From Rhizobium sp. C1 (GTDB taxonomy: Bacteria > Pseudomonadota > Alphaproteobacteria > Rhizobiales > Rhizobiaceae), in contig NZ_JAJNCY010000001.1 in the NCBI RefSeq assembly GCF_021026335.1, forward strand, positions 682,001 to 746,000: a stretch of DNA of 64,000 nt, in the 5' to 3' direction. Below, piece by piece: positions 1 to 7,852 of this stretch. The stretch's first letter is position 1; each line of letters starts with the position of its first letter. The translations under genes were made by a program, and so were the position numbers. The notes under the pieces are model-generated. The model did not search any database. It was not told the origin of the DNA and saw only the letters and a list, made by a program, of their open reading frames with translations.

Positions 1-658
1 CTGGCACTGGCCGCAGAGCTGCAACGACGTTGTCCAGAAGCTCCTGCGCAGGGCGCGCAAGGGCGCGCGCATCATCTATGTGCCGGGCAATCACGATGAA
101 TTCCTGCGCGACTTTCCGGGCATGCATTTCGGCGGCATCGAAGTGGCGCTGAACTGGATCCACGAGGCGGCCGATGGGAAGAAATATCTCGTCATCCACG
201 GCGACGAGTTCGATATCGTCGTGCGCAACTACCGCCTGCTCGCCTATCTCGGCGACTGGGCCTATGATGCGGCGATCCTCGTCAATCGCGGCCTCGCTGC
301 CGTTCGCCGCCGGCTCGGCCTGCCTTACTGGTCGTTCTCGGCCTGGGCGAAACTGCAGGTCAAGCATGCCGTCAATTTTATCGGCGAGTTCCAGCATTTC
401 GTCGCCGAAGAAGCCCGCCGCCACAAGGTGGACGGCGTCGTCTGCGGCCATATTCACCATGCGGTGATGGAGGATATCGAAGGTATCCAGTACATCAATA
501 CGGGCGACTGGGTGGAGAGCTGCACGGCGGTTGTCGAGCATTTCGACGGACGTATGGAACTGATCCACTGGACGCCGGCATCGGAGCTTGTCCCGAAGCC
601 GAAGATCCTGCAGCTGGCCGCGCGCGGCGAAAAAGCCCAGGCCGCAGAGGCTGCCTGA
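1..658 (+). CDS. Metallophosphoesterase, LpxH-like (5' end missing)
   Basis: Calcineurin-like phosphoesterase of the UDP-2,3-diacylglucosamine pyrophosphatase (LpxH/COG2908) type. The reading frame is open from base 2 to the left edge, so the N-terminus with the first metal motif lies outside the window. Visible metal-binding motifs are VPGNHDE near base 77-97, HGDEFD near 198-215 and GHIHHA near 445-462, in the usual family order. The product should hydrolyse a phosphate ester or diphosphate at the membrane. Many alphaproteobacteria use LpxI for the lipid A step, so the true substrate of this LpxH-like enzyme is open. A GTG at base 80 could be read as a start but would cut the GNHD motif from its upstream half, so it is rejected. 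It is followed by a palindromic repeat and a convergent gene. Confidence 0.8.
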   Translation, partial: WHWPQSCNDVVQKLLRRARKGARIIYVPGNHDEFLRDFPGMHFGGIEVALNWIHEAADGKKYLVIHGDEFDIVVRNYRLLAYLGDWAYDAAILVNRGLAAVRRRLGLPYWSFSAWAKLQVKHAVNFIGEFQHFVAEEARRHKVDGVVCGHIHHAVMEDIEGIQYINTGDWVESCTAVVEHFDGRMELIHWTPASELVPKPKILQLAARGEKAQAAEAA

Positions 659-679
659 GCCCTCGCAGCAACCTCTCGT

Positions 680-778
680 CTCATCCTGAAGCGCTATCCG
701 AAGGACAGCGTCGAAGGATCAGACTGTGGCAGAGGACCCTTCGAGGCCTGCGCCTTGCGCAGGCACGTCAGGTGAGGG
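680..778. repeat. Palindromic intergenic repeat
   Basis: A roughly 100-bp element fills the gap between two convergent genes. Its left end CTCATCCTGA and right end TCAGGTGAGGG are imperfect inverted copies, and inside both halves carry a CGAAGG core in opposite orientation. The right half contains a clean hairpin (GCCTGCG-CCTT-GCGCAGGC). The shape fits the multi-copy palindromic elements known between rhizobial genes, and it may also act as a bidirectional transcription stop. Confidence 0.55.
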
Positions 779-784
779 CGCATT

Positions 785-1237
785 TCACGCGAACAGCTGC
801 CGGTACTGGATGAAACCGGATTTCGAGGCGATCCGATCATAGAGCTTCATCGCGTCGGTGTTCGTCTCATGCGTCAGCCAGTGGACGCGCGATGCGCCCT
901 TGGATTTGGCGTCCTGATAGACGAATTCGATCAGCTGTCGGCCGATGCCGCCGCCGCGAAGACCCTCCTCGACATAGAGATCCTGCAGATAGACATAATC
1001 GCCGACCGTCCAGCAGGAGCGGTGGAAAATGTAATGCACCATGCCGACGGCGCGCCCCTCTTGAAAGGCGAGCGCAGCGAACATCGGCTCATCCGGATCG
1101 AGGAAACGCCGCCAGGTGACGGCGCTGGTCTCGTCTGGAATGTCGGTCTTGTAAAAACGCTGGTAGCCTCTCCAGAGCGGCATCCAGATTTCGTGATCTT
1201 CGCGGGCAACGGGTCGGATGACAATTTCGGCGGACAA
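785..1237 (-). CDS. GNAT family N-acetyltransferase
   Basis: A 150-aa single-domain GNAT acyltransferase that should move an acetyl group from acetyl-CoA to an amine. The acetyl-CoA binding motif A is visible as LQDLYVEEGLRGGGIGRQLI at about residues 84-103, followed by the C-terminal NTDAMKLYDRIA segment (about 126-137) typical of the fold. The start is TTG at 1237, preceded by GGAG six bases upstream, so the non-ATG start is well supported. The substrate cannot be read from sequence. It is transcribed alone, convergent with the phosphoesterase. Confidence 0.85.
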   Translation of the reverse strand: MSAEIVIRPVAREDHEIWMPLWRGYQRFYKTDIPDETSAVTWRRFLDPDEPMFAALAFQEGRAVGMVHYIFHRSCWTVGDYVYLQDLYVEEGLRGGGIGRQLIEFVYQDAKSKGASRVHWLTHETNTDAMKLYDRIASKSGFIQYRQLFA

Positions 1238-1332
1238 GGCGATCTCCTTCGGTCGATGGAAAAAGGCTATTGCGTCCGTTTCTATCCGTCCAATTGAACT
1301 TGCTGCTAGTTCATGAGCGAAGTTGATTTTGA

Positions 1333-2064
1333 TTACGCCGGTTTGTCGATGGCGCAGCTATGGTCCTGCAGGTCCTCGCCGCCGGCCATGCCAGTGGTTG
1401 TCGGGAAGGCCGTGTCCGTCAGGATGATGAAGCCGGGGCCTTCCTTGAAATAGGCCCCGACCACATCGAGATTCTGATAGGCCATTTCCGTTGCCGGATC
1501 CTTCAGGGTTTTGGCCAGCGCGAGGAAGGGATTGTAGTTGCCGAGCGTCTCGCCCATCACGCGCTCTGCCATGAAGTGATGGCCGTCGATCTCGACCGGC
1601 AGAGGCGCCCATTCCGGCTTGATCTCGTCCAGCACGCTGGCCAGTTCGTCGTGGGCTTTGGTGCTGAGGCAATCGATATGGATATGCAGCTGGTTCTGGG
1701 TGCGGGCGCTCTGGGCGTTGACGGCCAGGCTCAGTTCGTCGCGGTGCAAGGGGCGGGGCAGCTTGGCGTCGACGGCCTGCTTTTCGCTCCAGGCATCGGC
1801 AAAGAAATTGGGCGTTGCCGGATCCAGCAGCGCCTTGTCCTCGATGCCGGTGATCCTCTCCGTCGGGATCAGCAGATGCTGGGCGACGCCGCGCTGGTCC
1901 TTAAGCAGCGCGAAATGCTCTTCCTTGTTGACGCGGACGCAGGGAGCCGTGTCCACCACGCATTTGCCGTGGACGATGTTCCACAGCGCGTTGGGGTCGG
2001 CATGGGCAACAGGTGCGGCAGCGAGAAGGAGAAAGCTGGCAAGTGTGGGCAGGTGAAGGCGCAT
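1333..2064 (-). CDS. cdh: CDP-diacylglycerol diphosphatase
   Basis: CDP-diacylglycerol pyrophosphatase, which splits CDP-diacylglycerol into phosphatidate and CMP at the periplasmic face. The protein (243 aa) starts with a signal peptide MRLHLPTLASFLLLAAAPVAHA. The HIT-like catalytic region shows QLHIHID at residues 126-131, preceded by HLLIPTERITGIED, both hallmarks of the Cdh family. The frame is open for another 56 codons upstream, but only the ATG at 2064 gives a signal peptide and has a ribosome site (GAGGA, eight bases away). It is a single gene with about 190 bp of untranslated DNA in front of it. Confidence 0.85.
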   Translation of the reverse strand: MRLHLPTLASFLLLAAAPVAHADPNALWNIVHGKCVVDTAPCVRVNKEEHFALLKDQRGVAQHLLIPTERITGIEDKALLDPATPNFFADAWSEKQAVDAKLPRPLHRDELSLAVNAQSARTQNQLHIHIDCLSTKAHDELASVLDEIKPEWAPLPVEIDGHHFMAERVMGETLGNYNPFLALAKTLKDPATEMAYQNLDVVGAYFKEGPGFIILTDTAFPTTTGMAGGEDLQDHSCAIDKPA

Positions 2065-2257
2065 CACGGTGATCCTCGAACAACTGAAAACGAAGCAGCG
2101 CGACCATAGCCACTGGAACGTGACCGTTTGTGACGGCGCGAAGGCGACGCGATCACATTTTTGCGAGCGCCATCGCGGTGGCGCGAACGATGCCGCCCTC
2201 GCGCATCTCATCATCGGTCCATTGCATATCATGGAGAGACTTCCGGAGAAGTCTGGC

Positions 2258-2662
2258 TCAGAGATGGCTCACGGCATGCAGCGTGAACTTCGACACCTTT
2301 TCCGGCAGGGCATCGATATCGAACCAGCCGAATTCAGGGAGCTTTTCCGGCTCCATGACGCGTGGTTCGCCGGTGAAGTCATCGGTCACGTAGATCAATG
2401 ACACCCAGTGGTGACCATCTTCAGGGAAGCGGTTTTCGGATACGCAGAGGAAGCGGATATCGCCAATCGTCAGCCCCGATTCTTCCTCCGCCTCCCGCCG
2501 CACGGCGTCGATGCAGGCTTCCATGTGGTCGACCTTGCCGCCCACGATGTTCCATGAGCCTGTTTCGGGGAAGCGGGTGCGGCGGTAGAGCAAAATGGAA
2601 CGGCCCCGTCTGATGACGAGGCCGACGCCCAGGCCCGGAAAGTCTGTTCCCGGCTGCCCCAT
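2258..2662 (-). CDS. Nudix hydrolase
   Basis: A 134-aa Nudix-family pyrophosphohydrolase acting on a nucleoside diphosphate linked to another group. The Nudix box is complete: GKVDHMEACIDAVRREAEEE followed by SGL, with the catalytic REAEEESGL helix at about residues 56-64. The start ATG lies one base after the TAA of the upstream DEAD-box helicase gene, so the two are probably translated from one message and coupled. The substrate is not predictable; the pairing with an RNA helicase makes RNA or nucleotide housekeeping plausible but this is inference. Confidence 0.88.
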   Translation of the reverse strand: MGQPGTDFPGLGVGLVIRRGRSILLYRRTRFPETGSWNIVGGKVDHMEACIDAVRREAEEESGLTIGDIRFLCVSENRFPEDGHHWVSLIYVTDDFTGEPRVMEPEKLPEFGWFDIDALPEKVSKFTLHAVSHL

Positions 2663-2663
2663 A

Positions 2664-4184
2664 TTACTTGCTGTTGGCGACGATCAGCATGAAAGCAGGG
2701 ATGTCGTCGCCGAAGCCGACCGGTGTCGGGCCGTCATCGTCGTTGCGGCGGTGGTTGCGCTGACGCCGCTCGCGATGATCGTCATTGGCCGGGTTGACGC
2801 GATAGTCGCGCGGCTGACGATGGCTCTTTTCGGCTTCATTGCGTGCGGGTCTTGCCACAGGTGTTTCCTCGATTGTTTCCTGGCGCTTCTCGGCCACGAC
2901 TTCGATGTCGCGTTCCGGTTTCCGTGTCTCCGCGCGGGTTTCGTTCCGATTTTCGGAACGGTCCCTGCGGCCCTTGCCGCCACGGCTGCGATCATTGCGA
3001 TCGCGACCGCCGCGACGTTCATCCTCTTCGCCGGCCACGCTCGGCGGCAGCGCCGAGAGATCGCCGTTCAGCCACTCAATCTTCTTGTCGATCAGCTTTT
3101 CGATCGCATCGAGCGCCTTGCGGTCGCGGTTGGCAACGAGGGTGAAGGCGGCGCCCGAACGGCCGGCACGACCGGTGCGGCCGATGCGGTGGACATAGTC
3201 TTCCGCATGAACGGGCACGTCGAAGTTGAAGACGTGGCTCACGTCAGGAATGTCGAGGCCTCGGGCCGCGACGTCGGAGGCAACCAGAAGCGTGATCTGG
3301 TTATCCTTGAAACCTTGCAGCATGGCCATGCGCGAGCGCTGGTCCATGTCACCATGCAGTGCGCCGACGGAGAAGCCGTGGCGCTCGAGAGAACGATAGA
3401 GGTCGGCCACGTCCTTCTTGCGATTGCAGAAGATGATGGCGTTCTTGAGTTCTTCCTGGGCTTTGATGAGATCGCGAAGCGCTGCGCGCTTCTCGTAATC
3501 CTTTGACTGTACGGCAACGAGACGCTGCGTCACGGTCAGTGCGGTCGAAGACCGGGTCGAGACTTCGATGCGCTCCGGGTTCTGCAGGAACTGGTCGGCG
3601 AGAACCTGGATTTCCTTCGGCATGGTGGCCGAGAAGAACAGCGTCTGGCGCGTGAAGGGGATGAGTTTGGCGATACGCTCGATATCAGGGATGAAGCCCA
3701 TGTCGAGCATGCGGTCGGCTTCGTCGATGACGAGGATTTCAACCGCGCTCATCAGCAGCTTGCCGCGCTCGAAATGGTCGAGCAGGCGGCCGGGGGTTGC
3801 GATCAGCACGTCGGCGCCGCGTTCCAGCTTCTTTTCCTGATCGTCGAAGGACACGCCGCCGATGAGAAGCGCGACGTTCAGCTTGTGATTCTTGCCGTAC
3901 TTTTCGAAGTTCTCGGCGACCTGTGCTGCGAGTTCGCGCGTCGGCTCGAGGATCAGTGTGCGCGGCATGCGCGCTCGGGCGCGGCCCTTTTCGAGCAGCG
4001 TCAACATGGGCAGCACGAAGCTTGCCGTCTTGCCGGTGCCGGTCTGCGCAATGCCCAGAATATCGCGCCGTTCCAGTGCCTTGGGGATCGCCCCGGCCTG
4101 AATGGGCGTCGGGATTGTGTAACCGGCGTCGGTAACTGCGGAAATGACTTTAGGGCTCAGGCCGAGATCAGAAAAGGTGGTCAA
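2664..4184 (-). CDS. DEAD-box ATP-dependent RNA helicase (RhlE/CsdA type)
   Basis: A 506-aa RNA helicase with all core motifs: Q-motif region GYTIPTPIQ, motif I AQTGTGKT (46-53), PTRELA (81-86), DEAD (154-157), SAT (185-187), and in the second RecA domain ARGLD and HRIGRTGR (332-339). After about residue 380 comes a long arginine-, aspartate- and asparagine-rich basic tail, expected to give nonspecific RNA binding. Such proteins remodel structured RNA in ribosome assembly and at low temperature. The start is TTG at 4184 with no good Shine-Dalgarno sequence, but the N-terminus MTTFSDLGLS matches where the family begins. The leader upstream is about 140 bp. A Nudix gene follows one base after its stop. 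Confidence 0.93.
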   Translation of the reverse strand: MTTFSDLGLSPKVISAVTDAGYTIPTPIQAGAIPKALERRDILGIAQTGTGKTASFVLPMLTLLEKGRARARMPRTLILEPTRELAAQVAENFEKYGKNHKLNVALLIGGVSFDDQEKKLERGADVLIATPGRLLDHFERGKLLMSAVEILVIDEADRMLDMGFIPDIERIAKLIPFTRQTLFFSATMPKEIQVLADQFLQNPERIEVSTRSSTALTVTQRLVAVQSKDYEKRAALRDLIKAQEELKNAIIFCNRKKDVADLYRSLERHGFSVGALHGDMDQRSRMAMLQGFKDNQITLLVASDVAARGLDIPDVSHVFNFDVPVHAEDYVHRIGRTGRAGRSGAAFTLVANRDRKALDAIEKLIDKKIEWLNGDLSALPPSVAGEEDERRGGRDRNDRSRGGKGRRDRSENRNETRAETRKPERDIEVVAEKRQETIEETPVARPARNEAEKSHRQPRDYRVNPANDDHRERRQRNHRRNDDDGPTPVGFGDDIPAFMLIVANSK

Positions 4185-4273
4185 TGAGGGGTATAATCCA
4201 TTCGCGTTCGCAAGAACGACAGGTTAATCGGCTGCGTATGCATTCGATGTTGCGAGTGCGGATTAGTCCTCTT

Positions 4274-4300
4274 GCCCCGGAAAGTCAAGTTTTCCGGGGC
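4274..4300. terminator. Strong GC hairpin between lysE-like gene and helicase
   Basis: Perfect 10-bp inverted repeat GCCCCGGAAA / TTTCCGGGGC with a 7-base loop, just after the stop of the LysE-type gene on the minus strand. There is no clear U-run on either strand, so it may be a weak or Rho-assisted terminator or a structure in the helicase leader. Confidence 0.4.
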
Positions 4301-4325
4301 TTCCACGGTTAATCGCGATGAAATT

Positions 4326-4949
4326 TCATCTGTTTGACAAGATTGCCACACCCGTTGCCGCCATAATCGCGCCGGCGGCTTTATTCATGCGGCGTAGAAC
4401 CGTGGTGCTGGCAGTCAGCGCACGGGCCTTCAGCGCGAGGCCGGCGTAAAAGCCGACGACCAGAACCTCCACGGCCAGGATGATCGCGACGAGCTCGACA
4501 TAGCTTGTGAAGGTGATGCCGGATGTCGCCACGTTCGGCAGGATTGCGAGATAGAAAAGCGGCATTTTCGGATTGCCGATATTGAGCGCGACGCCGGTCG
4601 CATAGGTCTTGAAAAGCGAACCACGCGACGGGCTGACCCTTTCCGCCGAGGGCGCGCCGGCGGGCGGGGCCGAGAACCAGAGTGCGGCCCCCATCCAGAT
4701 CAGATAGGCCGCGCCCGCCGTGCGGATGAAGACCATGTAGGGCGCAAGCGCCTCTGCCGCGTAGCTGAGACCGGCAAGCCCGAGTGTCAGGAATACGAGA
4801 ATGCCGGTGACCGTGCCGAGCCCGTAGGCCGCACCCGCCCTGAGACCGTCCGATAGGGTGCGGGTGAAGATGGTGAAGTTGTCCGGGCCGGGGCTGGCGG
4901 CAAAGACGATGAAGGTCAGCGCGAAGGCAAGAAGGGTCGAGAGCGTCAC
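4326..4949 (-). CDS. LysE/RhtB family amino-acid exporter
   Basis: Inner-membrane efflux protein of the LysE/RhtB superfamily (207 aa). The N-terminal segment after the start reads TLLAFALTFIVFAASPGPDN, containing the SPGPDN motif diagnostic of the family, and five to six hydrophobic segments follow. These proteins export amino acids or related small molecules. The frame extends 20 codons further up to 5009, but the GTG at 4949 is preferred: it lies nine bases after GGAG and places the first membrane segment directly at the N-terminus, as in relatives. The cargo cannot be assigned. Confidence 0.85.
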   Translation of the reverse strand: MTLSTLLAFALTFIVFAASPGPDNFTIFTRTLSDGLRAGAAYGLGTVTGILVFLTLGLAGLSYAAEALAPYMVFIRTAGAAYLIWMGAALWFSAPPAGAPSAERVSPSRGSLFKTYATGVALNIGNPKMPLFYLAILPNVATSGITFTSYVELVAIILAVEVLVVGFYAGLALKARALTASTTVLRRMNKAAGAIMAATGVAILSNR

Positions 4950-5028
4950 GGCAGCTGTCTCCGGTTGGAACCGGGCTTGCAGACTGGACGCAAAGATGCC
5001 GCCTGTCAAAGGCGGCTGCGATCACGTT

Positions 5029-6327
5029 TCAAAGCAGCGATGTAATCTTCAGGCCGGCATTGAGGAAGCCGGAAGGATCGATCGCGACGCCGTTGCGGCG
5101 GACTTCGTAATGCAGATGAGGGCCGGTGGAGCGACCGGTATTGCCGACGCGGCCAATCATGTCGCCGGTGTCGACATGCTGGCCGACGCGAACGAGGATT
5201 TCGGAGAGGTGGCCGTAGCGGGTCGTGATGCCGTTGCCGTGATCGATCTCGACCAGGTTGCCGTAACCGGAGGCCGGGCCGGCGGAGATCACGACGCCCG
5301 CACCCGTCGAGCGGGCCGGATCGCCGATGCTGCCGCGGAAGTCTATGCCGGGGTGCAGGGCGAGCGTTCCCAGAAAGGGATCCTTGCGATAGCCGAAACC
5401 GCTGGTTTCCATGGCGCCGGGGATGGGGTTGCCGAAGGGATAGCGCATCGCCTGGCTGCGGATTTCCTGCAGGCGCTGGAGCGCGAGGTCGAGCTGGGTC
5501 AGCTTGAGATCGAACTTGTCGCCGGTCGGGTTGCTGACAGGGATATAGGGGCCGCCGGTGTCTTCCGTGCTGTCGCCGTCCTTCGGCTGGATGCCGGTGC
5601 GGCGCAGGATCGTCGCAATCGCATCGGCCTTTTCGGAGGCGCCGAGACGCAGATTGTCGATCTTGGCCATCTGCTGCTGCTCGATGGATTTCAACGACAG
5701 CGAAACATTGCTGAAGATGCGATCAGCGCGGTTGGCGGGCGATTCGGCCGCTGTCGGGGCAAAGCCGAGCGCGCGCGTCGTGATCGGGTCGATGCCGGCC
5801 GTCTTCGTCTCCGACTTCGCATCCGGGCCGAGAATGGCGTCGAAGGGCGAATCGGCGCTGGCGCGGCGGTCGTCATTCGTCGGCTTGGTCGCCGGAACCG
5901 GGATTTCCGGCTGGGCGGCGCCGACACTTTCGGCGCGTTCAATCAGCTCGTTGATCTTGCCATGTCGGTCGGTGAGCGCCGATTGGCGCTCCATCAGCTT
6001 TTCGACCTTCTTCTCGACCACCTGCTGATCGAGAAGCTGGCGCGACGTGACGCGGTCGACCTGGGCGCGAAGGGCCGAGATGCGGTCCTCATATTCATGC
6101 TGGATACGGGCCTGGCGGGCGATGGAGGCGCCCAGCAGATCGTCGCGCAGGACCAGATAGGTCGTCGCGCCGAAATATCCCACCGTCAATGTCGCGGCCA
6201 CTGCAATACCCAAAGCCGTCATCCACGGCTTGACCGTCAGATGTCTGACCTTGTCGCCCGATGCCAGGATCAGGACTGGTGCTTTGCGACGTTTGGCAAA
6301 GACGCTTTTTCCGGCTTCACTGCCCAC
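5029..6327 (-). CDS. M23 family metallopeptidase, membrane-anchored
   Basis: Periplasmic LytM/M23 peptidoglycan endopeptidase with one N-terminal membrane helix (about residues 36-60), a long alpha-helical, coiled-coil-prone region (about 65-135 and again near 195-290), and a C-terminal M23 domain. Zinc and catalytic motifs are HPGIDFRG (the H and D), RYGHLS and HLHYE close to the C-terminus, so the enzyme looks active. It should cut peptide cross-links or control an amidase during wall growth; polar-growth M23 proteins of rhizobia have the same plan, but identity with any of them is inference. The frame is open to 6354; GTG at 6327 is preferred because GGGGG lies seven bases before it. Confidence 0.87.
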   Translation of the reverse strand: MGSEAGKSVFAKRRKAPVLILASGDKVRHLTVKPWMTALGIAVAATLTVGYFGATTYLVLRDDLLGASIARQARIQHEYEDRISALRAQVDRVTSRQLLDQQVVEKKVEKLMERQSALTDRHGKINELIERAESVGAAQPEIPVPATKPTNDDRRASADSPFDAILGPDAKSETKTAGIDPITTRALGFAPTAAESPANRADRIFSNVSLSLKSIEQQQMAKIDNLRLGASEKADAIATILRRTGIQPKDGDSTEDTGGPYIPVSNPTGDKFDLKLTQLDLALQRLQEIRSQAMRYPFGNPIPGAMETSGFGYRKDPFLGTLALHPGIDFRGSIGDPARSTGAGVVISAGPASGYGNLVEIDHGNGITTRYGHLSEILVRVGQHVDTGDMIGRVGNTGRSTGPHLHYEVRRNGVAIDPSGFLNAGLKITSLL

Positions 6328-6444
6328 GAGGCTACCCCCAAACCAAAAAACCACACGTTTTCATGGGGGAATTACACACCGTTAAGGTTAACAAATCGTT
6401 CTGACGCGTTAACGAGAGCCTTGGGAAGGCCGCGCAAAGCCTTG

Positions 6445-7281
6445 TCATGCAAAGCTTGTGGAGGTCAGGGCGCGGTAGAAGGAGGGGGTGAGGCCGGCCT
6501 CCGCGCGGGCCACGTCGTTGAAGGGTGCCTTCAGCGGTCCCCGGAAGTTCAGTCGCACCAGCGACTGGAAGGTGGCAGCCGGGTCCTTCTTCTCGCGGGC
6601 GCAGAGAAAACGGAACCACTTGGCGCCGATCGCCACATGCCCCTTCTCGTCATTGTAAATGATATCAAGGACTTCTGCGCTTTCCCTGTCGCCGGTTTCG
6701 CGCATCTTCTCCTGCAGCGAGGGCGTGACATCGAGGCCGCGCGCCTCGAGAATCAGCGGGACCACGGCAAGCCGCGCCGTCAGGTCGTTGCGGGTGTCAT
6801 GCGCCGCCTGCCACAGGCCGTCATGGGCGGGGAGGTCGCCGTAATCGGCGCCGAGTGCCTTGAGGCGTCCGCGCACGAGATTGAAATGCTTGGCTTCCTC
6901 GAACGCAACCTGCATCCAGCCGTCGAAGAAGGAGCGCGGAACCGGTTCGGAGGCGAATCGGGCGATGATGTCGAGGGCCAGATCGACTGCGTTGAGCTCG
7001 ATATGGGCGAGCGCATGGAGCATCGCGACCCGACCTTTTACCGAGCCGAGGCTGCGCCGCTTCACTTGCGTCGGCGGCACGAGCAGAGGGCGGTCGGGCC
7101 GGCCGGGGCGATCCGGCACGGCCGCATCGCCGGGGTGGCGGAGCGAGAGTGTGCGGCCATACCATGTTTCGGCGACCGTCGAGGCGAGTGCCGTCTTCAG
7201 GTCGAGATCTGCCGCGCGGATTGCCTGAACGGCCCCGTCGCGGAGTGACTTGAAATGCGGGATGGCCGGCTTCTCTGTCAC
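6445..7281 (-). CDS. DUF455 ferritin-like domain protein
   Basis: A 278-aa ferritin-like protein of the DUF455/COG2833 family. The four-helix metal site is suggested by HIELNAVDLALD (about 92-103), EEAKHF (about 127-132) and NDEKGHVAIG (about 209-218), each supplying Glu/His ligands of a di-iron centre. The biochemical role is not settled; an oxygen- or iron-related function fits the fold. It begins with GTG two bases after the stop of the peroxiredoxin gene and lacks its own ribosome site, so translational coupling to that gene is likely. The pairing of a ferritin-like protein with a peroxide-scavenging enzyme hints at a common oxidative-stress role. Confidence 0.8.
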   Translation of the reverse strand: MTEKPAIPHFKSLRDGAVQAIRAADLDLKTALASTVAETWYGRTLSLRHPGDAAVPDRPGRPDRPLLVPPTQVKRRSLGSVKGRVAMLHALAHIELNAVDLALDIIARFASEPVPRSFFDGWMQVAFEEAKHFNLVRGRLKALGADYGDLPAHDGLWQAAHDTRNDLTARLAVVPLILEARGLDVTPSLQEKMRETGDRESAEVLDIIYNDEKGHVAIGAKWFRFLCAREKKDPAATFQSLVRLNFRGPLKAPFNDVARAEAGLTPSFYRALTSTSFA

Positions 7282-7282
7282 G

Positions 7283-7753
7283 TCAGGAGGCTGCCTTCAC
7301 CGCTGCAAGCACCTCTTCGGCGTGGCCCTTGACCTTCACGCCTGCCCAGGTCTGCAGGATCTTGCCGTCAGGGCCGATGAGATAGGTCGTGCGGGCGACG
7401 CCCATGTATTTCTTCCCGTACATGCTCTTTTCCTGCCAGACGCCGTAGCGCTGCAGCATCTCGGTCGATTCGTCCGAACCGAGCGCCACGGTCAGATTGT
7501 GCTTGGCTGCAAACTTTCCGTGCTTCTTGACCGGATCCGGGGAGACGCCGATGACGACGGCGCCGGCCTTCTCGAAATCCGCCTTCAGCGCGCTGAAGTC
7601 GACGGCTTCCGTCGTGCAGGCGGGTGTATCAGCCTTTGGATAGAAATACAGCACCACTTTCTTGCCAGAATAGTCTTTTAACGACAACGTCACTCCACCG
7701 TCCGCCGGTATTTCAAAGTCGGGTGCAAGTTCGCCGGGCTGCAGTTCGGACAT
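7283..7753 (-). CDS. bcp: Thiol peroxidase of the Bcp/PrxQ family
   Basis: A 156-aa thioredoxin-fold peroxiredoxin that reduces hydrogen and organic peroxides. The peroxidatic site is seen in ADTPACTTEAVDF with Cys46. In many Bcp proteins a resolving cysteine sits five residues further; here that position is Val51 and no other cysteine is present, so the enzyme should work as a 1-Cys type needing an external thiol. The length and the GKKVVLYFYPK strand match the family. The promoter lies in the short divergent gap to the AsmA-like gene, and the ferritin-like gene follows in the same message. Confidence 0.9.
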   Translation of the reverse strand: MSELQPGELAPDFEIPADGGVTLSLKDYSGKKVVLYFYPKADTPACTTEAVDFSALKADFEKAGAVVIGVSPDPVKKHGKFAAKHNLTVALGSDESTEMLQRYGVWQEKSMYGKKYMGVARTTYLIGPDGKILQTWAGVKVKGHAEEVLAAVKAAS

Positions 7754-7852
7754 TGGATTTCCTTTCCCTTTGGGAGACAGTTTTAACGGTTCGGGCTATA
7801 TGGTTTCCGTGTGAATCGCCCTCGAACTCTTACGGGAGGAGACCCTGATCGG

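Noticed and set aside
4858-7248. Long plus-strand open frame of about 800 codons
   Set aside because: It lies opposite the LysE, M23 and DUF455 genes, has no ribosome site or recognisable domain, and its length follows from the high GC content and codon bias of the true genes.
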